A DNA stretch of 64,000 bases from Myxococcales bacterium (lineage in GTDB: Bacteria; Myxococcota_A; Polyangia; Polyangiales; Polyangiaceae): the NCBI GenBank assembly GCA_025355005.1, contig JANXLV010000045.1, forward strand, positions 1 to 64,000, written 5' to 3'. The translations under genes and the position numbers were made by a program. Below the pieces are notes generated by a model. The model was not told the DNA's origin and did no database searches. It saw only the letters and a list, made by a program, of their open reading frames with translations. This document shows positions 8,123-16,701 of this stretch, piece after piece; the first letter of the stretch is position 1, and the number at the start of each line of letters is the position of its first letter.

Positions 8123-8863
8123 ATGGGTCTATTCGATTTGTTCCGCGGAAAAGAAAAGGGCGGGGAAAAGCCGAAGAGCAACCCCGCCGCGAAATGGGCG
8201 GAGGCAGCGGGCAACAAGCGGGCGCAGAACTACGACCGTCAGGAGGCGCTGCAGGAGCTCTCCGCCATGGGAACGGCGGAGGCGGCAGAGGCGCTGCTTC
8301 GGCGCTTCAACTTCACCTCTGATCCCTCCATCACGGATCAGGAAGAGAAGGACCTCGCATACCAGGGCATCCTGAAGGCGGGCGCGGATGCGATCGTCCC
8401 GGTGCGCGCGTATGCCGCGAAGGCAGAGAGTCTCGCGTGGCCGATGCGCATCCTGAAGGAGATCCTGGAGGAGGACGCGCTCGTGAAGGAGCTGCTCGTG
8501 TGGCTCACGAGATGGGACACGGAGTACTCCAAGTTCATCGATCCGAAGCTGCAGCTCCTGGTCGCGCTGGAGGACTACAAGGCCCCGGAGATCGTCGACG
8601 CGGTCATCCCGTTCCTCGAGGACGTGAACGAGCCCGCGCGCTTCCACGCAGCCGTCACGCTGCTCGTGCAGCAGGACCCGCGCGTGGAGGAGCCGCTCCG
8701 CAAGATGTTCCCCGAAGAGGAGAGCGTCCGCGTCCGCAACAAGATCGCAGAAGCGTTCGCAGAGCGAGCGTTCGTCATCCCCGAAGAAGAGCGCGCCGCC
8801 ATGCGCAAAGCCCTACCCCCCGCCTACAGCATCGACGGCGAAGGCAAGCTCACGAAACGCTGA
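8123..8863 (+). CDS. HEAT-repeat protein, cytoplasmic
   Basis: 246 aa with no signal peptide (MGLFDLFRGKEK). From about residue 40 onward it is built of paired amphipathic helices of the HEAT/PBS-lyase type, such as RQEALQELSAMGTAEAAEALLRRF cut by a loop, AYQGILKAGADAIVPVR, EIVDAVIPFLEDVNEPARFHAA and VRVRNKIAEAFAERA. Such repeats usually act as protein-binding scaffolds. There is no enzymatic motif. Homologous cytoplasmic HEAT proteins are widespread in myxobacteria, without an assigned role that I know of. The gene stands alone between a sensor gene and the convergent barrel genes. Confidence 0.85.
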   Translation: MGLFDLFRGKEKGGEKPKSNPAAKWAEAAGNKRAQNYDRQEALQELSAMGTAEAAEALLRRFNFTSDPSITDQEEKDLAYQGILKAGADAIVPVRAYAAKAESLAWPMRILKEILEEDALVKELLVWLTRWDTEYSKFIDPKLQLLVALEDYKAPEIVDAVIPFLEDVNEPARFHAAVTLLVQQDPRVEEPLRKMFPEEESVRVRNKIAEAFAERAFVIPEEERAAMRKALPPAYSIDGEGKLTKR

Positions 8864-8905
8864 GCCCGGCTCTGGGCTCCTCCGGGGCGCCGTTACTAGG
8901 AGCCG

Positions 8906-9823
8906 TTACTCGGAGACCTTGGTTTCCCAGGGGAACGCGACGACCACGCCGATGGTCACGAACTGGTTCCACTTGAAGGTTTGATCCTTCCCGTCGACGA
9001 CGGCGGTGCCCGTGGCCTGGAGGTTCGGGAACTTGCCGTCCGTACCGGCGCCGCGCGAGTCGAACCCGGGGCGGTTCCAGGAGAACGGGAGCGCGCGGTA
9101 CTCGGCGCGGAAGCCGATCCCCTTGTTCGTATAGAACGAGAGGCCGAGGCCGCCGGTCCCCGTGATCGCGGTGCGACCTTGGAGCTTGAACGAGTCCGGA
9201 TCGGTGCAGCTCTTCTGCGGAGCCGCACCACCACAGTCGCCGCGCTCCGACAAGCCGACGAACGCGATGCCACCATGAATGTACAAATCGGTGTCGACGA
9301 AGAGCTTCTGGAACAAAGCGATCTTGCCGCGGAACGGCGCGAACTGCGCTTGTGGACCGGCGAAGAACGAGATCTTCGTGGTCTGGTCGGCGAAGCTGGC
9401 CTTCGTGAACGGATCGGCACCCGTGCCGGCGCCGCGGTGATTGACGTTCGGCGCGGTGCGCGAGTTGCGGTCGGCGACCTTGTCGATCTGATCGGTGAGG
9501 TCTGTCGTGGGGTTGAACAGCGCGAAGAAGCCGAACACACCGACGGAGAGATAGTCCTTGATGTTGTAGTGCAGCGTGGTGCCAAGCGCGTGCGTCTGCC
9601 TGTACTCATCGAGCAGGGAGAACGCGAACTGCGGCGCGAGCTCGAAGCGTCCGTCACGGTGGAGGCGCTCCTTGCGAACGGCGGGGGCGCCCGCGAGAGG
9701 ACCCGTGATCTGGATCTCTTGTGCGGCGGCGGGTGTGGCGTACGCGGTCGCGCCAAGAACGACCGCGGCGGCGCTCACTCTCAGCAACGCGCCGGAGAAG
9801 AAACGCGTTTGGCGGGTCTGCAT
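8906..9823 (-). CDS. Outer-membrane beta-barrel protein (GltA/GltB-like candidate)
   Basis: 305 aa from ATG 9823, chosen because GAGGA lies 5 nt upstream and the signal peptide (MQTRQTRFFSGALLRVSAAA, ending ATPAAAQ) begins there; the open frame reaches 9916 but its first 31 residues look non-coding. The mature part alternates polar and hydrophobic residues as in a barrel (FELAPQFAFSLLDEY, LGTTLHYNIKDYLSVGVFG) and finishes with strand VTIGVVVAFPWETKVSE. It lies 90 nt downstream of a second barrel gene and is probably in the same operon. A tandem pair of barrels recalls GltA-GltB of the Myxococcus gliding apparatus; this assignment is inference. Confidence 0.75.
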   Translation of the reverse strand: MQTRQTRFFSGALLRVSAAAVVLGATAYATPAAAQEIQITGPLAGAPAVRKERLHRDGRFELAPQFAFSLLDEYRQTHALGTTLHYNIKDYLSVGVFGFFALFNPTTDLTDQIDKVADRNSRTAPNVNHRGAGTGADPFTKASFADQTTKISFFAGPQAQFAPFRGKIALFQKLFVDTDLYIHGGIAFVGLSERGDCGGAAPQKSCTDPDSFKLQGRTAITGTGGLGLSFYTNKGIGFRAEYRALPFSWNRPGFDSRGAGTDGKFPNLQATGTAVVDGKDQTFKWNQFVTIGVVVAFPWETKVSE

Positions 9824-9912
9824 GCTCGTCCTCGTTCGGCTCGAGAGTCGGCTGGTGTTGCCTTGGGCGATGGCTTTGCGCGATCTGCTGGACATGGGCT
9901 TCTCGTTCCGCC

Positions 9913-10956
9913 TCATTTCGGCAACCGGTATTCCCAGCTGAAGGGCAAGAACACGCTGACGCCAAGCTGGGCCTGGACGTTGTTGGTGAGCTTGCTCTCG
10001 CCGAACCAGGTACCCTTGTCTTGCTGCTGCACCTGGGTCGCCGCGATCGTGAGCGACTCCAGCTTCTCGTTGTAGATGTAGTCGCGGATCTCGAGGTCAG
10101 CGGCGAACCAGCGATTGAAGAAGATGCGGAGACCGAGGCCGGCGTTGAACGCGAGCTTGGCCTCGAAGGCGAAGTTGCGGTTGTCAGGGTCGATGACAGG
10201 GATGGGGCGCGTGGAGAGCATGCCCAAGCCGGCGACCGTGTAGAGATCGTAGTGGAAGATGAAGTCCGAGAACCCGGCGAACTTGCCGTAGATCGGCACG
10301 TACGTCACGTTCAGGTTTGCGTTCCACTGGTACTCGTTGAGCGGCACCGCGACGCGGGTCGCGCGACGGTTCTGGAAGTTGAACTCCGAGTCCGCGTTCA
10401 GGCCTTGATAGAAGGTGCCCGAGATGCCGACCGCGAGGACGTTCGTGATGTAGAAGTTCGCGCCGAGGCCAGGGCCCGGGTGGTTGACGAACTGGTCGTT
10501 CAAGGTCAGCGACCAGTAGGGCATGAGCTCGAAGCGGTGGTAGCGGAGCGCGTAGATCTGCTGGACCGCGTAGACCTCAGCCGCGACGTCCTTGCCAGCG
10601 GCAGACTTGAGGTCCGTTCCGCCCTTGGGACACGCAGAGGGGTCGATCTCGCAGATGCCACCGCCGGCGCCGCCGGTCCCACCGGTTCCGCCACCACGTG
10701 CCGGGTCCGTACCACCAGCCGGGGGCGTGGTCCCTCCAGCGGGGTCGGTCGGGGTCTTGGGGGCGTTCGGATCGTCGATCTCGATATCGCTACCGCCCGC
10801 GCCAGCCGGCGTCGGGGGGGTCGGAGGTGCCGCTGTTGGTGCCGTGCCACCGCCGGGCTTCTTTTTCTGAGCAAATGCCGGCGCGGACATCAGCAGGGTT
10901 GCTGCCATTGCCGCCGAGATCACCCCGAGAAGAAGCCCCTTCGTCGCCTGCTTCAT
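9913..10956 (-). CDS. Outer-membrane beta-barrel protein with DIEIDDPN linker
   Basis: 347 aa from ATG 10956 (AAGGGG 6 nt upstream; signal peptide MKQATKGLLLGVISAAMAAT, ending APAFAQ). A Pro/Gly-rich linker contains SDIEIDDPNAP, almost identical to the motif in the TPR protein at 490-2280, and a short Cys-containing segment (GGICEIDPSACPKGG). The last 240 residues form a barrel-like domain (YHRFELMPYWSLTLNDQF, GANFYITNVLAVGISGTFYQ) that aligns by eye with the neighbour at 8906-9823, including ...PFSWE near the end. Likely outer membrane, possibly in one complex with the TPR protein. Confidence 0.78.
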   Translation of the reverse strand: MKQATKGLLLGVISAAMAATLLMSAPAFAQKKKPGGGTAPTAAPPTPPTPAGAGGSDIEIDDPNAPKTPTDPAGGTTPPAGGTDPARGGGTGGTGGAGGGICEIDPSACPKGGTDLKSAAGKDVAAEVYAVQQIYALRYHRFELMPYWSLTLNDQFVNHPGPGLGANFYITNVLAVGISGTFYQGLNADSEFNFQNRRATRVAVPLNEYQWNANLNVTYVPIYGKFAGFSDFIFHYDLYTVAGLGMLSTRPIPVIDPDNRNFAFEAKLAFNAGLGLRIFFNRWFAADLEIRDYIYNEKLESLTIAATQVQQQDKGTWFGESKLTNNVQAQLGVSVFLPFSWEYRLPK

Positions 10957-11112
10957 CGCTGCCCCTTCCGCATCCAGATCGCGCACGTAACTCGTTATTA
11001 AAATTGGGGAAATCAGCTAACCGCGAAAGCGCTGCGCACTCTAACATGCAGAACCGCAGGTAAACAATGAAAATACCTGTGGGACGCGAATTGGAGGTTT
11101 GGCGCGGTGTCG

Positions 11113-11144
11113 CTTGCTTCGTTGCTCCGTTGCTTCGTTGCTTC
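11113..11144 (+). repeat. 8-bp tandem repeat (TTGCTTCG), 4 copies
   Basis: Four consecutive copies, the second with one substitution (TTGCTCCG), lie 20 bp beyond the ftsY stop codon in the ftsY-barrel intergenic region (10957-11164). That intergenic region is noticeably AT-richer than its surroundings around 10990-11080 and probably holds the barrel-operon promoter. Confidence 0.85.
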
Positions 11145-11164
11145 GTTACAGAATCGCGCCCGCG

Positions 11165-12439
11165 TCAGGCCGCGTGCTGTTCGTCGTCATCACCACCGAA
11201 GAGCGCCTCCACGAAATCCTCGGCGGAGAACTCACGGAGGTCCTCTGCGCGCTCACCGAGACCGATGTAACGGACGGGGATCTTGAGCTCGTCGGCGATG
11301 GCGAGCACGATGCCGCCCTTGGCCGTACCATCCAGCTTGGTGAGGACGATGCCGGTGAGGTCGATCGCGTCCTTGAACATCTGAGCCTGCGTCAGCGCGT
11401 TCTGACCCGTCGTCGCGTCGAGCACGAGGAGCGTCTCGTGGGGCGCGCTGTCGAAGGCCTTGTTGATGGTCTTCTTGATCTTCTTGATCTCGTCCATCAG
11501 CGGGACCTTCGTGTGGAGGCGGCCGGCCGTGTCGACGAACAGCGTGTCAGCGCCTGCTTCGCGCGCCTTCGTGGTGGCCTCGTAGGCGACCGCGCCAGGG
11601 TCCGCGCCCTCCTTGCCCTTCACGACCTCGGCGCTGACGCGCTTGCCCCAGACCTCGAGCTGCTGCACGGCGGCAGCGCGGAAGGTGTCGCCCGCGGCGA
11701 GCATCACCTTCTTGCCATCCGCGGTGAAGCGCGTCGCGAGCTTGCCAATGGTCGTGGTCTTCCCGACACCATTCACGCCGACCATGAGCACGACGAGCGG
11801 GCGCTGCGAGCCGACCGAGAGCGGGCCCTTGTCGCGTTGACCATCGATCGAGAGAATGCGCAGCGCCTCGCGCCGTAGCGCGTTTCGCACGGCGGCGTCG
11901 TCCGCGAGCTCGTTCTTCTGGAGGCTCTCGCGGAGCCGCTCGATGATCGCCTGGGTCGTCTTCACGCCGACGTCAGACGTCAGCATGACCTCCTCGATTT
12001 GCTCGAGGATCGCGGGGTCGATCTCCTTCTTGCCGCTGAAGATGGCGGTGAGCTTCGCGATGAAGCCCGTCCGCGACGCAGCCAGGCCCTTTCGGAGGCC
12101 CGCGATGTCCTTCTTCGCGCGCTTGGAGGGCGTCGGCTGGCTGGGCTCCGACTGGAGATTCGACGAGGAGAGCGCCTCTGCCGGCGGAACGAACTTCTTC
12201 GGCGGTACGAGCGACTCCGTGTCGACACGGATGTCCTCGATGGCCTTGCCGTCGCCCTTCTTTGGGGCTTCGCCCTTCTTCGAGTCGGGCTTCGCATCGG
12301 CCTTGGCGTCCTTCTGGTCGGGCTTGCCGGCTCCATCGGCCTTCTCCGGCAGCGCGTCCGGCGCCTTCTTCAGGACGAAGAAGTACACCAGCGCTGCGAT
12401 GACCAGGCCGACCACGACGATAATCCCAAGTGAACCCAT
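11165..12439 (-). CDS. ftsY: Signal recognition particle receptor FtsY
   Basis: 424 aa. FtsY is the GTPase that docks SRP-ribosome complexes at the inner membrane for co-translational insertion. Order of parts: an N-terminal membrane helix (residues about 3-21, GIIVVVGLVIAALVYFF), an acidic/basic Lys-Asp-rich A region (25-105), the N helical domain (110-200), then the G domain with GVNGVGKT at 221-228, DTAGR at 303-307 and TKLDG at 367-371, and the C-terminal EFVEALF-type helix. A real transmembrane anchor, rather than the amphipathic helix of E. coli FtsY, is known for other high-GC lineages and many deltaproteobacteria. Confidence 0.97.
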   Translation of the reverse strand: MGSLGIIVVVGLVIAALVYFFVLKKAPDALPEKADGAGKPDQKDAKADAKPDSKKGEAPKKGDGKAIEDIRVDTESLVPPKKFVPPAEALSSSNLQSEPSQPTPSKRAKKDIAGLRKGLAASRTGFIAKLTAIFSGKKEIDPAILEQIEEVMLTSDVGVKTTQAIIERLRESLQKNELADDAAVRNALRREALRILSIDGQRDKGPLSVGSQRPLVVLMVGVNGVGKTTTIGKLATRFTADGKKVMLAAGDTFRAAAVQQLEVWGKRVSAEVVKGKEGADPGAVAYEATTKAREAGADTLFVDTAGRLHTKVPLMDEIKKIKKTINKAFDSAPHETLLVLDATTGQNALTQAQMFKDAIDLTGIVLTKLDGTAKGGIVLAIADELKIPVRYIGLGERAEDLREFSAEDFVEALFGGDDDEQHAA

Positions 12440-12597
12440 TTCTACCCGCCTCCGAAGCGCGTTCGGCGCGGCCCGTTATACGCGATCTAGAAGACCGGTG
12501 TCGACCAGCACCTACCGAGGAGAAGGAATCGACAGGAAGTACGGAAGAACGGATGGTTTTGGTGGACTTGCGCCTTACCCACGCAACCTATGCACCG

Positions 12598-14382
12598 TCA
12601 CTGGGGTTCGGTTTGCTCGCCGACCTTCACGCTTGGCTCCGGCGCGTCGGGGCGGAGGGCTTCGATCTCGCGCTCCTTCGCGCGGTCCACCGTGACGGAG
12701 TCGAAGGCGCCGCGCTCCACCGCGTCGGCCCAGCGGGCGGTGCGGTAGTCGTGCGATGCGAGGCGACGCACGAGGCCCGGCGTGGGCTCTGGCTTTCCGT
12801 CGTAGGCGCCGCCGCGGGCCCGCGCCCACTTCACGAGCGACGTCAGGATGGCACGCTTTCGGAGCACCAGCGCGATCCGCAGCTCCCCTTCTGCCGGCAC
12901 GGTGGTCGGCAGCTCCGAGTGGAGCGGGCCCGACACGACGAGCTGGTCCCCGGGCAGCGTCTCCACATGTGACAGCTTGAAGCGCCCTGCCCCATCCGCC
13001 CGCGTCTGCGCCAGCGGCATGCGGGCATGGAACGACGAGCGCTCGATGCGAACCTCTGCGCCCGACACCGGCGTGCCCTCGTGCGCGTCGACGACCTCTC
13101 CGGTCCAGCCACTGCGTGCATACTGCACGGGTTTCACGACGTCGACGCGCGCGTGACCGATGGCCCCGAGCTCCTCTTTCTTCGCGTTGACGACCTTCGG
13201 CGCCTGGCGCTGCTGCCGACGAAACAGCACCAGGAAGCCGGCGACGACCACCGCGAGCAGCGCCAGCGGTGCACGACGCCACAGGCTGCCGCTGCCGGGC
13301 GTGACCTTGACGATGAGCCGGGACTGCGCGCGGTAGAACGGCGACACCGGGACGTACCGCATGTGAACTTCGACGGGGGAAGAGCCGTGCGACGCGAACG
13401 TGAGCAGGACGCGCGCGCGACCCGACGTGACGGGAGCCATGCCCACGACGACGTCCCCGAGGCGTGCCTCGACGCTGCCTTCGGGCACGGGTCCAGACGC
13501 CGCGGTGCTCACGTCGATGACGGCGGGCACGCCCTCGTCCGTGGCGCCTTCCGGGATGGGCGACGCGAGCGAGAGCTCCACTGGCGCGATGCGATCGACC
13601 TCCGCCCTTGCGTCCGCCGGCGAGGTGTCGCTGTCGCCGACGAACATGAGGCGCAGCTCTCCCTTGCCTGGCGGTCCGAGGCGCGCGGTCGGAACGACGA
13701 AGCGCGCGCGGCCTGACGTGTTCGTGGACTCGCGCGCGAGCTCGGTGCCCGTCTCGGAAGAGAGCGCGATGCTCTTGTTGGGCGCAGGCTCGAGGATGCC
13801 GTTCTCGTCGGTGGTGGCAGTGGCCTCGAGGGTGACCGTCTTCGCCTCGAGGGCGACCGTGTGGAGCTCCGGATCGAACGCCAAACGCAGGCGCGCGCGC
13901 CGGAGGTCGATGGGAAGGTCGAGCTTCACGCCGTCGGTGAGCTTGTCGCCCGCGTACGATGCGCGAAGCCGGTAGGCATCGGCGGAGAGCATGAGCGTCA
14001 CGCAGAAGCGTCCCGCGTCGTCCGTGCGCGGCACCATCGAGTCGTCGTCGAGCGGAACGAGCTCGTTGCCGCTGCATCGCTTCGCGTCGCGCATCGCCTT
14101 GCGGACGGTCGCATCCGCGGGGTCGGACTCGCGCTGCACGGACACGGACACGCGCTCGCCCGCGAGCGGCGCTCCTGTGTCGTCGCGGAGGAGCCCCGTG
14201 ATCGTCGTCGGCGCGCCGCGCAGCACCTCCACGGTGAGCTTGGCGGTGCCGTGAACGCGAACACGCGCAGCCTCCGCTGGTCGCGGCGCGAAGCACACGA
14301 GCACGCCGAGCACGACCGCCCACATCGACGTGCGGACGAAGCGGACGAAGCTTCTCTGCAGGGTGGTGCGACTGCTGCTCAA
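12598..14382 (-). CDS. Membrane-anchored protein with Ig/carboxypeptidase-regulatory-like domains
   Basis: 594 aa with an N-terminal signal (SMWAVVLGVLVCFAPRPAEA). The ectodomain consists of repeated beta-sandwich units: VEVLRGAPTTITGLLRDDTG with GAPLAGERVSV near 50-80, several further units, and a membrane helix at about residues 370-390 (LALLAVVVAGFLVLF) followed by basic RRQQRQ. The cytoplasmic or distal part contains a carboxypeptidase-regulatory-like sandwich (GWTGEVVDAHEGTPVSGAEV, RADGAGRFKLSHV). No enzyme motif is visible. It lies upstream of ftsY on the same strand with a 158-bp gap in which I see nothing specific. Function unknown; surface or periplasmic structural role is a guess. 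Confidence 0.78.
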   Translation of the reverse strand: MSSSRTTLQRSFVRFVRTSMWAVVLGVLVCFAPRPAEAARVRVHGTAKLTVEVLRGAPTTITGLLRDDTGAPLAGERVSVSVQRESDPADATVRKAMRDAKRCSGNELVPLDDDSMVPRTDDAGRFCVTLMLSADAYRLRASYAGDKLTDGVKLDLPIDLRRARLRLAFDPELHTVALEAKTVTLEATATTDENGILEPAPNKSIALSSETGTELARESTNTSGRARFVVPTARLGPPGKGELRLMFVGDSDTSPADARAEVDRIAPVELSLASPIPEGATDEGVPAVIDVSTAASGPVPEGSVEARLGDVVVGMAPVTSGRARVLLTFASHGSSPVEVHMRYVPVSPFYRAQSRLIVKVTPGSGSLWRRAPLALLAVVVAGFLVLFRRQQRQAPKVVNAKKEELGAIGHARVDVVKPVQYARSGWTGEVVDAHEGTPVSGAEVRIERSSFHARMPLAQTRADGAGRFKLSHVETLPGDQLVVSGPLHSELPTTVPAEGELRIALVLRKRAILTSLVKWARARGGAYDGKPEPTPGLVRRLASHDYRTARWADAVERGAFDSVTVDRAKEREIEALRPDAPEPSVKVGEQTEPQ

Positions 14383-14576
14383 GCCTCTGGGAGCATACGC
14401 GAACCACGAGGCCAGGGCGTGGCGCGCCCGCGCGCCCGTGGCTGCAGGTGTGGGTCGAGGTCGGAGCCGTGCCGTCTATGCGTGGTGCTGCCTGATTGAA
14501 GCTGTGGCGACTCGCTTCGTCCTACAGACTCGTCGGTAGGAAATTGAGAGATGCGCGTGATACCGTGAAGAGAAGC

Positions 14577-15461
14577 ATGTCGAGAGGACATTCGTTCGTT
14601 CTGGTCCTCGCCATCGCGCTGCTCGCGATGTTCGGTGGCGCTACGACCGACGCTCGCGCGGACGACGGGCCCTCCGTCGAGTTCCTCCAGTCGAAGCTCA
14701 AGTCGGACGACTTCCGCGTTCGCTTCAATGCCGCGCTCGCCCTTGGCGGGAAGTCCGGCAACGACGACCACCCGAAGGCGGTCGCGTCGCTGTGTGAAGC
14801 CTTCCCTGACGAGAAGGAGGCCGTACGCACCGCCATCGCGAGCGCGCTCAAGCGCCTCAACAAGCCATCTGCGCTCAACTGTCTGCGCAATCGCCTCGCG
14901 TCGGAGCCCAGCAACGACGTGAAGCTCGGCATCACGCGCGCCATCGAGTCCATCGAGGCAGGCAGTAGTGGTGGCGGTGGCGGCGGCGCCGACCCTGGCG
15001 GCAGCGCGCCGCCCGCGGAGAACAATCCGAACGCCAAGTACTACGTCGCCTACACCATCGCGAACAACACCGCGCGCGGCGCCAACGAGCTCGAGGGTCT
15101 GGTCATCAAGCCCATGCGCGCGAAGCTCGACGGCGCAGGCACGTTCCAGTTCGCGCCCGCCGGGGAGTCCGCCGATAGCGCGCGCGGAGTGATGCAGAAG
15201 CGGAAGCTGACGGGCTTCTACATCTCCGTGCAGGTGAACATGTCCTACGTCGACGACCCCACGAACGGCCTCATGCTGAAGGTCCGGCTGAGCGTGGCCG
15301 TGTCGAGCTACCCCGGCAAGGCGCTGAAGGGCAGCTTCGACAAGGGTGTCTCCCAGGCGGTCGGGCGGAGAGGCGACAAGGCGTCGGAGGACAACTTGCT
15401 CAACACCGCTGCCTCGCTCGCATTCGATCAGTTCGCCCAGAACGCCCAGATGTTCCTGTGA
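14577..15461 (+). CDS. Exported HEAT-repeat protein
   Basis: 294 aa from ATG 14577 (MSRGHSFVLVLAIALLAMFG signal, then DARADDG); the frame opens earlier at 14496 but without a signal. Residues 30-130 are HEAT repeats (VEFLQSKLKSDDFRVRFNAA, VRTAIASALKRLNKPSALNC). A Gly-rich linker (SSGGGGGGADPGGSAPP) leads to a C-terminal alpha/beta domain of about 150 residues. Probably periplasmic and protein-binding. It is divergent from the 12598-14382 gene and 106 nt upstream of the HAMP protein gene, possibly one operon. No specific function recognised. Confidence 0.8.
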   Translation: MSRGHSFVLVLAIALLAMFGGATTDARADDGPSVEFLQSKLKSDDFRVRFNAALALGGKSGNDDHPKAVASLCEAFPDEKEAVRTAIASALKRLNKPSALNCLRNRLASEPSNDVKLGITRAIESIEAGSSGGGGGGADPGGSAPPAENNPNAKYYVAYTIANNTARGANELEGLVIKPMRAKLDGAGTFQFAPAGESADSARGVMQKRKLTGFYISVQVNMSYVDDPTNGLMLKVRLSVAVSSYPGKALKGSFDKGVSQAVGRRGDKASEDNLLNTAASLAFDQFAQNAQMFL

Positions 15462-15567
15462 AGATTCCCATGAAGCTCGCCATCAACATTTCCAGCCGCA
15501 CTTCGATAAGAGCTTCTTTTTCCCATTCTTTTTCGCGCCGCCTGTGCGGCAGGGGTACAATTTACAC

Positions 15568-16272
15568 ATGACGACTTCGGCAAACGCGGGCGCGCCGCCC
15601 CGCTACAAGCGTAGCGTCAAGAACTACCTGATCGACTCGCGCTTCCAGCTCAAGTACACGAGCTTCATCCTCATCGTGTCGATGATGGTCGCGGTCCCAC
15701 TCGGAGCCTTCCTGTTCGTCACGAGCAAGGCGGTCGTCGCCGAGGGCGCGAAGGTCGTGGAAGAGAGCAAGAAGGTCTCCGACGTCGTGAAGATGTCGAT
15801 CAAGAACGATCCCATCTATGGATCGGACCCCGAGCTCGCGAAGGCCTTCTCCGAGGCAGCCGGCGGCAACGACGACAAGATCATCGCCCAGCAGAAGGCG
15901 CTCGAGGGTCAGCAGAGGACGCTGCTCATGGCGCTCGTCGGCGGCCTCACGCTGATGGTCGTGCTCATCGGCGTGCTTGGCATCTACTTCACGCACAAGG
16001 TCGCCGGGCCGATCTACATGATGAAGAGCCTGCTGAGGCAGGTCGGCGAAGGTCGGCTCAACTTCAACAGGCGGCCGCGCAAGGGCGACGAGCTCCAGGA
16101 CTTCTTCGAGGCATTCACGGCCATGGTCGCCCAGCTGAAGGAGCGGCAGGAGCTCGAGGTCAAACAGCTCACCGACGCCATCGCCGAAGCCAAGGCCTCT
16201 GGCGCCAGCGAGGATGCCGTCGCCAAGATCATGGGCGTGCGCGACACGATGCGAGCCGCACTCGACAAGTGA
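15568..16272 (+). CDS. HAMP-domain membrane signalling protein
   Basis: 234 aa from ATG 15568. Topology: a short basic cytoplasmic N-terminus (RYKRSVKNYLIDSRFQLKYT), first membrane helix (FILIVSMMVAVPLGAFLFV), a small periplasmic loop of about 80 residues, second helix (LLMALVGGLTLMVVLIGVLG), then a HAMP domain starting THKVAGPIYMMKSLLRQV and a coiled-coil tail rich in Glu, Gln and Ala. There is no kinase, cyclase or methyl-accepting output domain, so it probably passes a signal to a separate partner. The N-terminal NYLIDSRFQLKY motif recurs in deltaproteobacterial signal proteins of this size. Confidence 0.85.
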   Translation: MTTSANAGAPPRYKRSVKNYLIDSRFQLKYTSFILIVSMMVAVPLGAFLFVTSKAVVAEGAKVVEESKKVSDVVKMSIKNDPIYGSDPELAKAFSEAAGGNDDKIIAQQKALEGQQRTLLMALVGGLTLMVVLIGVLGIYFTHKVAGPIYMMKSLLRQVGEGRLNFNRRPRKGDELQDFFEAFTAMVAQLKERQELEVKQLTDAIAEAKASGASEDAVAKIMGVRDTMRAALDK

Positions 16273-16290
16273 GCGCGCGACAAGTGAGCC

Positions 16291-16665
16291 TTACTTGGTG
16301 CGGTACGCGGTTCCGGTGACCACGACGACCGTCATGCCCACCTCCCACGCGACCCTTGCATTGACGTTGTCGATGCGGACAATCGTGCCGTTTTTCGCTG
16401 CCGTCGCGTTGCGCAGCGCATTCCGCGCCGCGTTGAGCGCGTCGTGCTTCTCCACTGCCATCGCGCGGCCGGAGACCTCACCGATCTCGATGTAGATGTC
16501 CGAGTTCGGCGGCTCGGAGACGAGCTCGACCTGTTCCCCCACGGACGTGAGGACGATCTTCTGCGGTACGGCCTCTTCGCAGCCGACGACGACGCTCGCA
16601 GAAGCGGAAACGAAGAGGATGACCGACAAGAGGGACGGCAATCGCCGAATGCCCATAGCCAGCAT
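16291..16665 (-). CDS. Small lipoprotein, DUF4156/YbjQ-like fold
   Basis: 124 aa; the start could also be the ATG 9 nt later (MGIRRLPSLLSVILFVSASA). The signal ends in VVVGC, a lipobox. The mature domain has the pattern VELVSEPP..., EIGEVSG, a long helix (DALNAARNALRNATAAKNGT) and strands VRIDNVNAR and TVVVVTGTAYR, which resembles DUF4156 lipoproteins. Two further lipoproteins with the same pattern lie at 45377-45760 and 45757-46320. It converges on the HAMP gene with an 18-bp gap and lies downstream of the phospholipase-D-like gene on the same strand. Confidence 0.75.
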   Translation of the reverse strand: MLAMGIRRLPSLLSVILFVSASASVVVGCEEAVPQKIVLTSVGEQVELVSEPPNSDIYIEIGEVSGRAMAVEKHDALNAARNALRNATAAKNGTIVRIDNVNARVAWEVGMTVVVVTGTAYRTK

Positions 16666-16701
16666 CCTTCCGCGAACACACGGAATTGTCGAGCGCCGAT
16701 T

